64,000 nt of DNA from Nocardioides islandensis (GCF_015352455.1 NZ_JADKPN010000002.1:248001-312000), one strand, 5' to 3'. Counted from the first letter of the stretch, positions 25,728 through 35,019 are shown. The notes: a model not told the origin generated them from the letters alone. Program-made: numbers and translations.

Positions 25728-26822
25728 TCAGCCCAGGTCGACGATGGCCGCGACCGGACCGCCGCCATCGGGGCCCTGGTGGGCGGCCGACACCGAGACG
25801 AACACGGCCGGGTCGCCGGTGACGGCAGCGGTCACGCCGCCGACGCAGGACTTGATCTGGCGGTGCCAGTGGACGTCGGAGTCGTCGAGCATGGCGTTGC
25901 GGCGGCCACGTACCTGGCCGTCCGCGGAGGCCTCGCACTTGAGGAAGACGTTGACCAGCCTGCCCTCCAGGTCGGAGGTGCGCGGGCGCTCCGGGAGGTC
26001 GAGGCCGGCGGCGCGGATGGCCTCCCAGATGCCGTCCTGGTCGAGGGCGTCCTTCATCACCGAGTGGCCGATCCGGTACCGCCCTCCGACGCCCGTCGCG
26101 TTGCCGACCACGACCACCTGCGCCTGGTCGAGCTCGACGCCCGAGGAGCACGAGGCGACCGACGAGAACAGCGAGCGGTCGTGCATCACGTCCTCGTCGC
26201 GGGGCATCTCGATCTCGCCGAGCGCGACGGCGATCCCGAGCGCCGTACAACCGTTCGACAGGTCCATGGACTGGTGCGTCTCCTCGGTCCACACCGTCTT
26301 GCCGCGGGACTTGGCGTCGCGGATGGTGTGGATCGTCAGCAGCGGGGTCTTGGTCTGCACGTAGTGGACGTCCGCGGGGTCCTCGATGCCCGCACGGGAC
26401 ATGGCCACGCGGACCGCGTCGGCGACCTTCTCGATCATCGGCGTGCGGCCAATGTCCTCGGGGAGCAGCTGCTCGCTCATCGCGAAGCCGACGGTCAGCC
26501 GCGGCTCGTCGCTCGGCTCGGCGTCGGTCGTCGCGAAGATCGTGGCGTGCGGGCTGATCACGCCGTCGGTGCCGCCCGACCACACGATCGGGATCTCCTT
26601 GACCTGGTCGGCCGGCGCCCCGGCCGCGACCAGCGCCTCGCGGAACGCCCGGTCGGCGATGATCCGCGTGTAGTCGTTGACGCCGCCGTTGCCCTCGGTC
26701 TTGCCGATGATGGCGATGACGCGGCCGGCGTCCATCACGCCGGACTCGATGAGCTTGGTGAGCTCCGAGGCGTCGGCGACGGAGTGGATCGGTACCTTGC
26801 GGACCTCGATGGCGGCAGGCAT
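25728..26822 (-). CDS. Ring-opening amidohydrolase (barbiturase / cyanuric acid hydrolase family)
   Basis: The 364-residue length matches the family of barbiturase and cyanuric acid amidohydrolase, a fold of three similar domains each offering a Lys-Ser pair. Recognisable segments are [37 protein letters not shown] and [18 protein letters not shown], the three Ser-bearing loops. These enzymes open six-membered cyclic ureides, for example barbiturate to ureidomalonate in oxidative pyrimidine breakdown. Substrate cannot be decided from sequence alone. It lies 23 bases after carbamate kinase in one operon, with an AAAGGA ribosome site. Confidence 0.88.
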   Translation of the reverse strand: MPAAIEVRKVPIHSVADASELTKLIESGVMDAGRVIAIIGKTEGNGGVNDYTRIIADRAFREALVAAGAPADQVKEIPIVWSGGTDGVISPHATIFATTDAEPSDEPRLTVGFAMSEQLLPEDIGRTPMIEKVADAVRVAMSRAGIEDPADVHYVQTKTPLLTIHTIRDAKSRGKTVWTEETHQSMDLSNGCTALGIAVALGEIEMPRDEDVMHDRSLFSSVASCSSGVELDQAQVVVVGNATGVGGRYRIGHSVMKDALDQDGIWEAIRAAGLDLPERPRTSDLEGRLVNVFLKCEASADGQVRGRRNAMLDDSDVHWHRQIKSCVGGVTAAVTGDPAVFVSVSAAHQGPDGGGPVAAIVDLG

Positions 26823-26845
26823 GGGGGTTCCTTTCGGTCGAGACG

Positions 26846-27781
26846 TCAGTCGGGAAGGACGACGGTGCCGGTGCGGCCCTCGACCGCGCCGACGATGCTG
26901 TCCAGGTCGGTGATCACGGCGGGCTTGCCGGTGGTGCGGACGAACCGGCAGGCGGCCTCCACCTTCGGGCCCATCGAGCCGGAGGCGAAGTGCCCCTCGG
27001 CGGCGTACGCCTCCATCTGCGACACCTCGACCCGGCCGATCTCCTCGGCCTCCGGAGTGCCGTAGCGGAGCACGGCGTGCGGCACGTCGGTGGCGACGAC
27101 GAGCACGTCGGCCGACAGCCGGTCCCCGAGCAGGGCCGCACCGAGGTCCTTGTCGATCACGGCCTCGATGCCGCGCAACCGGCCGTCGGCCTCGCGGACG
27201 ACCGGGATGCCGCCGCCGCCGTTGGCGACGACCACGAACCCGGCGTCGACGAGCGCCTGCACCGCGGGAGCGTCGAGGATCTCCAGGGGCTCGGGCGAGG
27301 CGACCACGCGCCGCCAGCCCTTCTCGCCGCGGTCCTCCCAGGTCTCGCCGTGCTCGACGAGGAGGGCGGCCTCGTCGGCCGGCAGGTACCGGCCGATCGG
27401 CTTGGTCGGCTTGGTGAAGCCGGGGTCGTCCAGCGACACCAGCGCCCGGGTCACGAGCGCGGCGGTACGACGGTCGACGCCGCGCCGGGCCAGCTCGGCG
27501 TCGAGCGCGTCCATCAGGACGAACCCGAGCGTCGCCTGGGTCTGCGCCCCGCACCAGTCGAGCGGGACGGGCGGGACGACGGCGGCCGCCAGCTCGTTCT
27601 TGACGAGCAGGTTGCCGACCTGCGGGCCGTTGCCGTGGGTCACCACGACCTCGGCGCCGGTCTCGAGCAGCGACGCCACGGCCGCCATCGCGACCTCGGC
27701 GGCCGCGATCTGGTCCTCGGGGCGCGCACGCCCCTCGGCGTTGGTCATGGCGTTGCCGCCCAGCGCCAGGAGGACCCTCAT
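26846..27781 (-). CDS. arcC: Carbamate kinase
   Basis: This 311-residue amino-acid-kinase-fold protein has all carbamate kinase signatures: LLALGGNAM at the N-terminus, [12 protein letters not shown] near 49-60, [12 protein letters not shown] near 200, [12 protein letters not shown] and [10 protein letters not shown]. It makes ATP from carbamoyl phosphate and ADP in ureide or arginine fermentation. No arginine deiminase genes are here, so the carbamoyl phosphate more probably comes from ureide breakdown, such as the AllFGH set 30 kb away. The start is the ATG at 27781. A palindrome 70 bases upstream may control it. Confidence 0.95.
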   Translation of the reverse strand: MRVLLALGGNAMTNAEGRARPEDQIAAAEVAMAAVASLLETGAEVVVTHGNGPQVGNLLVKNELAAAVVPPVPLDWCGAQTQATLGFVLMDALDAELARRGVDRRTAALVTRALVSLDDPGFTKPTKPIGRYLPADEAALLVEHGETWEDRGEKGWRRVVASPEPLEILDAPAVQALVDAGFVVVANGGGGIPVVREADGRLRGIEAVIDKDLGAALLGDRLSADVLVVATDVPHAVLRYGTPEAEEIGRVEVSQMEAYAAEGHFASGSMGPKVEAACRFVRTTGKPAVITDLDSIVGAVEGRTGTVVLPD

Positions 27782-27850
27782 GCGTCCGACGCTAGTAGTG
27801 CGCGGTGAGCGCCCCCACGGCACCTTCCGCCAACACCCGCGCGGGGCGCT

Positions 27851-27863
27851 GGCAACGGTTGCC
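27851..27863. promoter_or_regulatory. Palindrome upstream of carbamate kinase, shared operator candidate
   Basis: GGCAAC-G-GTTGCC, a perfect 6-bp-arm dyad, lies 70 bases before arcC. It matches the palindrome at 46067-46079 upstream of the hydantoinase operon at 11 of 13 positions. A further half site GGTTGC follows at about 27873. Confidence 0.45.
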
Positions 27864-27880
27864 CAACGTCACGGTTGCGC

Positions 27881-29164
27881 TCAGGGCGACCGGGACCGCG
27901 TCCACAGCACGCCCAGCAGGCCGATGCCCATTGGCACCAGCACCCGCCACCCCGTCACCGCGACCAGCCCCGCCGAGGCGAGGACCGACACCACCCCGGC
28001 CACCCGCCCCCAGCCCTCGAGCAGCCGCACCGCGGCCGCCGTGGCCGCGAGGTAGGTCAGCCCGAACGTCGCCGTCGCCACCAGCAGGGTCGCGTCGGTG
28101 TCGAGCCCGACGACGGCCATCACCGCGATGGTGACGAGTCCGAGGACGGGGACGACGGCCAGGGCCCGCCGGGGTACGCCGCCGGGGCCCGACCGCACGG
28201 CCAGCCACGCCGGCAGCGACCCGTCGCGCGCGAGCGACGCCCCCAGCTCGGCCGCGCCGGCGAAGTAGGTGTTGATGGTCGCCACCGTGAGCAGCACCGC
28301 GACCACCGACATCGCCGGCCGAGCCGACTCCCCCAACGCCACCACCAGGAGGTCCGAGAGAGGCGCCGGCCCGGGGTCGGGACCGAGCACGGCGACGGTG
28401 CAGAAGGCGATGCCGACGTACAGCACGGACACCACGACCAGCGCGGTCGCCGCCGCGCGGGCGATGTCGCGACCGGGCGAGTGGTACCTCCCGGACAGCG
28501 ACGCCATGATCTCCCACCCCACGAACGCCCACAGCAGGATGCCGGCCGCCTCGGCCACGCCGCCGGTACCGTGCGGCGCGAACGGCGTCAGGTTTCCCGA
28601 CCGGGCGTGTGGCAGCGCCAGCACGATCACCAGCACGAGCAGCGCCGCCAGCACCGCCGCGATCACCAGCTGGCTGCGGGCCGAGGCCTCGATGCCGAAC
28701 CAGTTGACGGCCGCCACCAGGGCGATGATGAGCGCGGCGACGAGGAGGGCCGTGCCCCTGCCCCGGCCGAGCGCGTCCGACACGTAGTGGGCCGCGAACC
28801 CGGCCGCGGTCGGCGCCCCGAGCGGGATGGTCAGGTAGAACGCCCACCCGACCGCGGTCGAGGCGGAGTCGCCGAACGCGCGGCGGACGTACGTCGTCAC
28901 GCCACCGCCGTCGGGGAACCTCGAGCCCAGCGCCGTGAAGGCCGCCGCGAACGCCACCGAGACGAGCAGCATCGCGCCCCACGCGACCAGGCTGGCCGGC
29001 CCCGCCGCCTCGGCCGCGAGCGCCGGCAGGGAGATGATCCCCGTGCCGATCAGGGCGCCCAGCGTCAGCGCCGCGCCCTGGAGCGCGCCGATCCCACCCT
29101 GCGTGGGAGCGACGACGCCAGGGTCCCGCCCGATGCTCACGGACGGGATCCTGGCGGTTGCCAC
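27881..29164 (-). CDS. APC-family amino acid/base permease
   Basis: This 427-residue membrane protein has about 12 membrane segments and the APC-superfamily start GALIGTGIISLPALAAEAAGP, where an unwound first helix binds the substrate. A GGVTTYVRRAFG loop follows segment 2. Its position upstream of carbamate kinase and the ring-opening amidohydrolase on the same strand suggests it imports the cyclic amide or a related nitrogen compound, but APC substrates cannot be read from sequence. The start is GTG 29164; GTG 29140 is an alternative. Neither has a clear ribosome site. Confidence 0.85.
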   Translation of the reverse strand: MATARIPSVSIGRDPGVVAPTQGGIGALQGAALTLGALIGTGIISLPALAAEAAGPASLVAWGAMLLVSVAFAAAFTALGSRFPDGGGVTTYVRRAFGDSASTAVGWAFYLTIPLGAPTAAGFAAHYVSDALGRGRGTALLVAALIIALVAAVNWFGIEASARSQLVIAAVLAALLVLVIVLALPHARSGNLTPFAPHGTGGVAEAAGILLWAFVGWEIMASLSGRYHSPGRDIARAAATALVVVSVLYVGIAFCTVAVLGPDPGPAPLSDLLVVALGESARPAMSVVAVLLTVATINTYFAGAAELGASLARDGSLPAWLAVRSGPGGVPRRALAVVPVLGLVTIAVMAVVGLDTDATLLVATATFGLTYLAATAAAVRLLEGWGRVAGVVSVLASAGLVAVTGWRVLVPMGIGLLGVLWTRSRSP

Positions 29165-29207
29165 CGACAGCCGGCCGCCCGAGGGCAGGTAACGCGGTCC
29201 CCGACCC

Positions 29208-30692
29208 TCAGGCCGCGTCGGCCAGCACGACCTCCTCGACGTCGTCCGGCTCGGGCACGGCGACCGGTCGCCGCCGCAGGGTCAGCACGGCGAGGGCGAC
29301 CAGGGCGGCGATCGCGGAGAACACCGCCGAGGTGAGGAACGCCTCGTGCGCACCCGGGAGGAACTCGCCGGGCACCGCGTGCGCGGCGTACACCGACACG
29401 ATCACGGCCACGCCGACGGCGCTGCCGAGCTGCTGCGTGGTCTGCAGCATCCCCGAGGCCGCGCCCGCGTGCTCCGGCTCGACGCCGGACAGCACCGTCG
29501 CGGTGATCGGCATGAAGCAGAGCGCACCGCCGAGGCCGCCGAGCAGCATCGGCACGAACACCGCGCCGAGGTACGTGCTGTCGGCTCCCGCGTTGCTCAG
29601 CATGATGTAGCCCGCCGTCAGCGCGGTGGCCCCCGTGACCACGAGCAGCAGCGGGCCGAAGCGGGCGATCAGCCGCGGTGTGAACCGCGACATCGTGAAG
29701 ATGCCCAGGCTGAACGGCAGGAAGGCGAAGCCGGACGCCAGCGGCCCGAAGCCCAGGACGCGCTGGACGTACTGCACGACCAGGAAGAACATCGACAGCT
29801 GGGCGCCCACGACGAGGGCCATCATCGCCAGCGCGGCGACGCGGGTGCGGTTGCGCAGCAGGCTCGGCTGGATCATCGGGTGCGCCACGCGCCGCTCGGT
29901 GACCGTCAGCGCGACCAGGGCGAGCACGCCGACGACGAGGCCGCCGATCGTGCGCACGGAGGTCCAGCCGTGGTCGGGGGTGCCGATGAGCGCCCAGACG
30001 ATCGAGACCGCGCCGACGGTGGCGCTGACCGCGCCGACCAGGTCGAAGCGCCCCGGACGACGAGCGGTCTCGGTCACGAACATCGGGGCCAGGACGAGCA
30101 CCGCGATGCCGATCGGCACGTTGATGAAGAGCGTCCAGCGCCACGAGGCGACGTCGGTGAGCAAGCCGCCGAGCAGCAGCCCGATGGAGGCGCCGCCGGA
30201 GGACACCGCGCCGAACAGCGCCAGGGCGCGGTTGCGCTCCGCGTCGTCGCGGGCGCTCGTGGTCAGCAGCGCGAGCACGCTGGGCGCGGCGAGCGCGGCG
30301 CCGACGCCCTGGGCCGCACGGGCCACGACGAGGAGCTCCGGCGTCGGCGCGAGCCCGCCGAGGAGGGAGGCCAGGACGAAGAGGGCGAGGCCGGCCTCGA
30401 ACGTGCGCAGGCGACCCCGGACGTCGCCGAGCCGGCCCCCGAGGAGCAGCAGCCCGCCGAAGGCGAGGGTGTAGGCGTTGAGGACCCAGCTCAGCGACGC
30501 CGGGCCGAAGCCCAGGTCGGCGTCGATGCGCGGGAGGGCGACGTTCACGACCGTCGCGTCGAGCACCAGCATGAGCTGGGCCATCAGCACGATCAGCACG
30601 CCGAGACGGGCGCGGTCAGTGGCCCGGTCGGCCGGCCGGAACCGGCGCGGGCGGGCGGACGTTGTGTCAGGTGATGGAGCGGGGAGAGTCAC
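29208..30692 (-). CDS. MFS drug exporter, DHA2 (14-segment) type
   Basis: This 494-residue protein has about 14 membrane segments. It carries the DHA2 motifs LDATVVNVALPRI in segment 1, LGGRLGDVRGRLRTF after segment 2 (motif A), and GVGAALAAPSVLALL (motif C region). DHA2 pumps exchange protons for antiseptics, dyes or antibiotics. The start is placed at GTG 30692; the longer frame to 30764 would cross the operator region. It is divergent from a TetR regulator with two palindromic boxes between them, the usual repressor-pump pair. Confidence 0.9.
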   Translation of the reverse strand: MTLPAPSPDTTSARPRRFRPADRATDRARLGVLIVLMAQLMLVLDATVVNVALPRIDADLGFGPASLSWVLNAYTLAFGGLLLLGGRLGDVRGRLRTFEAGLALFVLASLLGGLAPTPELLVVARAAQGVGAALAAPSVLALLTTSARDDAERNRALALFGAVSSGGASIGLLLGGLLTDVASWRWTLFINVPIGIAVLVLAPMFVTETARRPGRFDLVGAVSATVGAVSIVWALIGTPDHGWTSVRTIGGLVVGVLALVALTVTERRVAHPMIQPSLLRNRTRVAALAMMALVVGAQLSMFFLVVQYVQRVLGFGPLASGFAFLPFSLGIFTMSRFTPRLIARFGPLLLVVTGATALTAGYIMLSNAGADSTYLGAVFVPMLLGGLGGALCFMPITATVLSGVEPEHAGAASGMLQTTQQLGSAVGVAVIVSVYAAHAVPGEFLPGAHEAFLTSAVFSAIAALVALAVLTLRRRPVAVPEPDDVEEVVLADAA

Positions 30693-30738
30693 GAGAGTTC
30701 CGTTCTGGTCCGCGGCAGCGGGCCGTCGTACACTTAGT

Positions 30739-30751
30739 GGAGAATGACTCC
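30739..30751. promoter_or_regulatory. TetR operator candidate, box 1
   Basis: GGAG-AATGA-CTCC, an imperfect dyad, matches box 2 at 12 of 14 positions (GGAGArTGwCTCCG). It lies 32 bp from box 2, about three helical turns, in the gap between the exporter and its regulator. Confidence 0.5.
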
Positions 30752-30768
30752 GGTTACCGGGCAACCAT

Positions 30769-30785
30769 ACGGAGAGTGTCTCCGT
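30769..30785. promoter_or_regulatory. TetR operator candidate, box 2
   Basis: ACGGAGA-GTG-TCTCCGT is a perfect 17-bp dyad placed 18 bases before the TetR start, so binding would block its own transcription as well as the divergent pump gene. Confidence 0.6.
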
Positions 30786-30802
30786 TTAGCAAGGGAGCAC
30801 GC

Positions 30803-31363
30803 GTGCGAGCCGATGCACAGCGCAACCGCGACCGCATCGTCGAGGTCGCCCGCGTGGTGTTCCGCGAGCGCGGGTACGACGCGTCGCTGGACGACATCGC
30901 CAAGAAGGCCGGCGTCGGACCGGGCACGCTGTACCGCCACTTCCCCACCCGCGACGCCCTGCTGGACGCCGTCATGCAGGCCTGGGTCGACGGTGTCACC
31001 GAGACCACGGACAAGGCCCTCACCTTCGAAGGCCCGGCCCGCGAGTTCCTGATCGGCTGGTTCGAGGCGTACGTCGCCCTCATCAGCATGCACAAGGGCG
31101 GCCCGGCCAAGCTCACCTCGGCGATGGGCGACGAGCAGTCCCCCATCTCCCACAAGACGCGGGTCCTGGTCGCGGCCACCCAGCGCGTGGTCGACCACCT
31201 CCAAGCCCGCGGCGCGCTGCGGGAGGACGTCGAGGCGCTCCAGATGTGCCGCATGGTCGGGGGCGTGGCCGTCATCGCCGACCAGAGCGACCTGTCGGCC
31301 GACGAGGTGCGGCCGATGCTTGCCGTGCTCGCCGACGGCATGCTCCGCCCGACCGGCGGCTGA
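30803..31363 (+). CDS. TetR-family transcriptional regulator
   Basis: This 186-residue protein has an N-terminal TetR helix-turn-helix (RIVEVARVVFRERGYDASLDDIAKKAGVGPGTLYRHFPTR..., about residues 10-50) and a mostly helical ligand domain. The start is GTG 30803 with AAGGGAG at 30791-30797. It is divergent from the DHA2 exporter, and the gap holds two related palindromes, so it probably represses both genes until a drug-like ligand binds. Its stop lies 12 bases from the convergent membrane-protein gene. Confidence 0.92.
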   Translation: MRADAQRNRDRIVEVARVVFRERGYDASLDDIAKKAGVGPGTLYRHFPTRDALLDAVMQAWVDGVTETTDKALTFEGPAREFLIGWFEAYVALISMHKGGPAKLTSAMGDEQSPISHKTRVLVAATQRVVDHLQARGALREDVEALQMCRMVGGVAVIADQSDLSADEVRPMLAVLADGMLRPTGG

Positions 31364-31375
31364 GCGCTGCTTGTC

Positions 31376-32227
31376 CTAGTTGTCCTGGTGGGTCCGGAAC
31401 ACGATCGAGTCGACCACGGCCGACTGCTCGGCCAGGATCTCGGGCGGCACCTCACCGGTGGCGCCCTTCATCACGGTCAGCGGCACACCGTCCACGTCGA
31501 CGACCCAGAGCTCGAGGTGCTCCTCGCCACCGATGTCACCGTTCGCCGACGTCAGGAACACGCCGGCCTCGTGCACGCAGGTGTCGACCACGTCCCTCGG
31601 CCGTAGGACCAGGTGGGTGGCGCGTCGCCCGAACGCCATCTCCTCACGAGGAGCCGCCACCATCCGGTAGCCGGGCAGATCGGAGAAGGCGGCCACGCTC
31701 TCGGCGTAGGTCTCCACGAAGCGGTAGTGGCCCGGCGTGGTGAGGCAGGCGTCCTCGCTGATGCCCAGCACCTTGACCACGAGCACGCCGACGTACCAGG
31801 TGAGGCTCGCCAGCGGCACGTCGTTGTACCTCCCGGCGGTGGGGTCGTCCGACTGGTGCCCGTCGAAGCGGTTGGGGCCCTCCCAGCTGTTCCAGCCCGT
31901 CGGCAGGGTGATGAGGGCGGTCGGGTCACCGCGGACCGACGACGGCGTGAGCTCGTAGGTGCCCGCCGCGAGGTCATGCATCTGGTTGCCGGGGTACGGC
32001 ACGACCGGTCGCCCTGGGGTGTCCACCTTGTCCGGCTCGTCGGCGCGCTGGAAGCGCTCCTGGACGGCGACCGTGCCGCCGATGGCGACGAGCAGCGCGA
32101 CCGCGGCGGTCGTCGTACGACGACGGGCGCGGACGTCGCTCCCGCGCCGCTCCAGCGCCTCGACGTCGGGGAGGTCGACCAGCAGCTCGGCCCGCTCGGC
32201 GAACGCGCGGAGCCTCGACTCGCTCAT
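31376..32227 (-). CDS. Membrane-anchored partner of the ECF sigma factor, unknown family
   Basis: This 283-residue protein has a cytoplasmic N-terminus of about 55 residues, one membrane segment (TTTAAVALLVAIGGTVAVQ) and an extracytoplasmic domain of about 200 residues. The ATG overlaps the sigma-factor stop (ATGA), the usual place of an anti-sigma factor. No HxxxCxxC zinc anti-sigma motif is present, so it is not a classical ZAS protein. Two Cys in the outer domain (EDACLTTPG and DTCVHEAG) could form a disulfide. A sensory or sigma-binding role is inferred from position only. Confidence 0.7.
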   Translation of the reverse strand: MSESRLRAFAERAELLVDLPDVEALERRGSDVRARRRTTTAAVALLVAIGGTVAVQERFQRADEPDKVDTPGRPVVPYPGNQMHDLAAGTYELTPSSVRGDPTALITLPTGWNSWEGPNRFDGHQSDDPTAGRYNDVPLASLTWYVGVLVVKVLGISEDACLTTPGHYRFVETYAESVAAFSDLPGYRMVAAPREEMAFGRRATHLVLRPRDVVDTCVHEAGVFLTSANGDIGGEEHLELWVVDVDGVPLTVMKGATGEVPPEILAEQSAVVDSIVFRTHQDN

Positions 32228-32739
32228 GACCGCTCCTCCTGGCCGAGCTCGGCTGCCAGGGCGTCCCGCCCGCGGGACAGCCGCGACTTCACGGTGCCCT
32301 CCGCGACCCCGAGCTCCTCGGCGATCTGGTGGACCTGGCGGTCGGCCAGGTAGTGCAGCACGAGCACGACGCGCAGGTTCTCGGGCAGCCGGCGCAGGGC
32401 GTCGACGACCTCCCAGTGCTCCTCGAGGCCGGGCAGGTCCGGCGGCCCGGTGATCCGGTCCTTGATGCGCGCGAAGTTCCGCATCTTGCGCCAGCGGGTG
32501 CGGTGCAGGTTGATGGCGGTGACCCTCAACCAGGCCTCGGGGTTGTCGACGCGGCGGAAGCGCGCGCCCGCGGCGTACGCCCGGACGAACGCCTCCTGCA
32601 CGAGGTCCTCGGCCTCCCCGGCGTTGCCGGTGACGCCGTACAGCTGCACGACCAGCCGTCGGTACGACGCGGCGAACACGGCGGCCACGTCCACCCCGGT
32701 CGCGACCGGACCGCGGGCGAGGACCTCTCCCTCCGCCAT
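32224..32739 (-). CDS. ECF RNA polymerase sigma factor, SigE-like
   Basis: This 171-residue protein has sigma region 2 (AEDLVQEAFVRAYAAG...NPEAWLRVTAINLHRTRWR) and region 4 (QIAEELGVAEGTVKSRLSRGRDAL) with a short linker, the ECF layout. It directs RNA polymerase to stress promoters. The start at 32739 has GGAGG nine bases upstream. The next gene, overlapping its stop, encodes a single-pass membrane protein that may control it. A GGAACC sequence about 60 bases upstream could be part of an autoregulated ECF promoter, but the matching -10 is uncertain. Confidence 0.9.
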   Translation of the reverse strand: MAEGEVLARGPVATGVDVAAVFAASYRRLVVQLYGVTGNAGEAEDLVQEAFVRAYAAGARFRRVDNPEAWLRVTAINLHRTRWRKMRNFARIKDRITGPPDLPGLEEHWEVVDALRRLPENLRVVLVLHYLADRQVHQIAEELGVAEGTVKSRLSRGRDALAAELGQEERS

Positions 32740-32812
32740 GCCGGTCCCTCCTTCGCCGTTCCCTGTGGGGAGGACGACCCGCGAGGACACCCGAGGGTTC
32801 CATCGTGCCCCC

Positions 32813-32846
32813 GGAACTCTTCGGCCGGAACTTCTCGGCCGGAACT
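32813..32846. repeat. Three 14-bp direct repeats upstream of the sigma gene
   Basis: GGAACT recurs at 32813, 32827 and 32841, exactly 14 bp apart; the first two units are GGAACTCTTCGGCC and GGAACTTCTCGGCC. They lie between the histidine-kinase stop and the sigma-factor gene, outside any coding region. Confidence 0.55.
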
Positions 32847-32854
32847 GCCGGGAG

Positions 32855-34240
32855 CTAGCCGACCGGGAGCTCGACCTCGAACGCCGCGCCACCCTCCGGC
32901 GCCCGGCCCAGCCGGATCGTGCCGCCGAGCCGGGTCACGACGCCGTGCGCGATGGCCAGCCCGAGGCCGTGCCCCCCGCCGGGCCCCCCGCGGTGCTCCC
33001 CGCCGGGCCCTGTCCCCGCGTACCGGTCGTGCAGCACCCCCGGCTCGAACGCGTCCGCCGCGTCCGCCTCCGCCAGCCCGGGGCCGGAGTCACGTACCTC
33101 AAGGCGTACGCCGCCGGGCCGGGCCGTCAGCGACCACACGACGCGCGACCCGGCCGGGCAGACGCGCACGGCGTTGTCGGTGAGCACGTCCAGCACCTGC
33201 CGCACCCGCCCCGCGTCGGTCCGCAGCCGGACCGGGTACGGCGGGGCCTCCACGTCGAGGGTCAGCCCGGCGCGTGCGACGCGGTCGGCCCACGCGGCCT
33301 GACCATCGGTCAGCAGCCGCACCAGGTCCACGTCGCCCACCGCGAGCGTGAAGTCGTCGGCCTCCAGCCGGGCCAGGGCGAGCAGGTCGGCGACGTACCT
33401 CTCCATCCGCTCCGACTCCCCGACCAGTGTCCGCGCGACGCCGGGCACCTCGTCGGGGGTGACGGCGCCGTCGAGCAGCGCCTCGGCGTACCCGCGGATC
33501 GAGGTCAGCGGCGTGCGCAGCTCGTGGGACACCGACATCAGGAACCGGCGCTGCCGCTCCTCGCTGGCGGCCAGGGCCAGGTCGAGCCGGCGCAGCGCCT
33601 CGGCGACCTCGGCGACCTCGCGTGGCCCACCCGGCGGTACCTCGGCGGTGACGCCGCGCTCGCCCGCGCTGAGCCGACGGGCGGTCGCCGCCAGCCCGGC
33701 CAGCGGGCGGCCGAGCCGGCGGGCCACCAGTGCGCCGGCCGCGAGCGCGACCAGGAGTCCCAGCCCGAGGGCGAGCAGCAACCGGCGCCGTTGCTGGTCG
33801 ACCGTCGCGTCCACGTCGGCCCGGCGGCTGGCCAGCACCACGGCCGCCCCGTTGGGCAGGGGCCTCGCCTCCAGCAGCACCGGCTCACCGGAGAGCTCGC
33901 CCGACGTCGACACCACGCGCGCCAGAGCCTGCTGGCGTTCGGCCTCGCTCAGGGCCAACGCTGCCCCCCGGGCCTCCCCCGACGCGGCGACGATGCCGAC
34001 CGCGATGCCCCGGCGGGTGACCACCGGCCGGGTGAGGACGGCGTCCGGGCGCTCGCTGAGCCGCTCCGCGAGCGGCAGCCGGGCGAGCAGGTCGGCGTCA
34101 CGGGCCAGTGACTCCCGCGCCGAGCGCTCGGCCGACGACCGCACCAGCGGCGAGGTGAGCACGGCCGCGAACGCCAGCGCCAGCACGGCCACGCCCACGG
34201 TCGCCGCAGTGAGCAGACCGCGGATGCCCCAGCGGCTCAT
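32855..34240 (-). CDS. Two-component sensor histidine kinase
   Basis: This 461-residue protein has two membrane segments (about 11-32 and 155-175) that frame an extracytoplasmic sensor of about 120 residues. HAMP (ARRLGRPLAGLAATARRLSAG), HisKA with phospho-acceptor His in SVSHELRTPLTSIRG, and HATPase_c follow (DNAVRVCPAG, DSGPGLAEADA, a Gly-rich lid HGLGLAIAHGV). The N box is slightly divergent. The ATG overlaps the response-regulator stop. The signal is unknown; the secreted repeat protein encoded on the other side may be part of the same response. Confidence 0.92.
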   Translation of the reverse strand: MSRWGIRGLLTAATVGVAVLALAFAAVLTSPLVRSSAERSARESLARDADLLARLPLAERLSERPDAVLTRPVVTRRGIAVGIVAASGEARGAALALSEAERQQALARVVSTSGELSGEPVLLEARPLPNGAAVVLASRRADVDATVDQQRRRLLLALGLGLLVALAAGALVARRLGRPLAGLAATARRLSAGERGVTAEVPPGGPREVAEVAEALRRLDLALAASEERQRRFLMSVSHELRTPLTSIRGYAEALLDGAVTPDEVPGVARTLVGESERMERYVADLLALARLEADDFTLAVGDVDLVRLLTDGQAAWADRVARAGLTLDVEAPPYPVRLRTDAGRVRQVLDVLTDNAVRVCPAGSRVVWSLTARPGGVRLEVRDSGPGLAEADAADAFEPGVLHDRYAGTGPGGEHRGGPGGGHGLGLAIAHGVVTRLGGTIRLGRAPEGGAAFEVELPVG

Positions 34241-34908
34241 GACGGGACCCGGTAGCCGACGCCGCGCACGGTCTCGATCGGGCACGCGTCGCCGAGCTTC
34301 GCGCGCAGCTGCGCCACGTGCACGTCCACGGTGCGGCTCGCCCCGTAGTCGGCCTGGCCCCACGCCTGGGCGAGCAGCTCGGTGCGGCCCAGCACCCGGC
34401 CACGGGTCCGCATCAGGGCCGCCAGCAGGTTGAACTCCGTCAGCGTCAGCGCCACCGGGTCGCCGCCGACCGTCACCGACCGCGCCCGCGCATCCAGCCG
34501 GACGGACCCGCTCACCAGCACGTCGGAGCGGGCCGCGTCCTGCGCGCGGCGCAGCACCGCCTTGACGCGCGCCACCATCTCCCGCGGGGAGAACGGCTTG
34601 GTCAGGTAGTCGTCGCCGCCGATCTCCAGCCCGATGATCCGGTCCACCTCGTCGTCGCGGGCGGTCACGAAGAGCACCGGCGTCCAGTCCCCGGCCTCGC
34701 GCAGCCGGCGGCAGAGCTCGACGCCGTCGAGGTCCGGCAGCCCCACGTCCAGCACCACGAGGACGGGCCTGAGGCGGCGTACGGCGTCCAGCCCGGCCCG
34801 TCCGCGGTCCTCGACGTGCACGCCGTACCCGGCCTGCGCGAGGTAGCGGCGCTGCAGCTCGGCGATCGCCGGCTCGTCCTCCACGACGAGCACCAGCCCC
34901 TGGCTCAC
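34237..34908 (-). CDS. OmpR/PhoB-family response regulator
   Basis: This 223-residue protein has a receiver domain with acidic pocket (VVEDEPAI), phospho-acceptor Asp in VLDVGLPDLDG (near 54) and Lys in YLTKPFSPREM. A winged-helix DNA-binding domain follows (LTLTEFNLLAALMRTRGRVLGR...RTVDVHVAQLRAKLG...VRGVGYRV). It is translationally coupled to the histidine kinase by an ATGA overlap and diverges from a secreted-protein gene about 110 bases away, which is a natural target. Confidence 0.94.
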   Translation of the reverse strand: MSQGLVLVVEDEPAIAELQRRYLAQAGYGVHVEDRGRAGLDAVRRLRPVLVVLDVGLPDLDGVELCRRLREAGDWTPVLFVTARDDEVDRIIGLEIGGDDYLTKPFSPREMVARVKAVLRRAQDAARSDVLVSGSVRLDARARSVTVGGDPVALTLTEFNLLAALMRTRGRVLGRTELLAQAWGQADYGASRTVDVHVAQLRAKLGDACPIETVRGVGYRVPS

Positions 34909-35019
34909 GAGGGAACGCTAGTGGCGACCCTCCCGTCCGGCGGGCCTGCCGCGCACGCCTTACCGGACCCGAACATGTGCCTGACCTGCCCGCCACCCCG
35001 CACCGGGAGCCTCGTCCTC

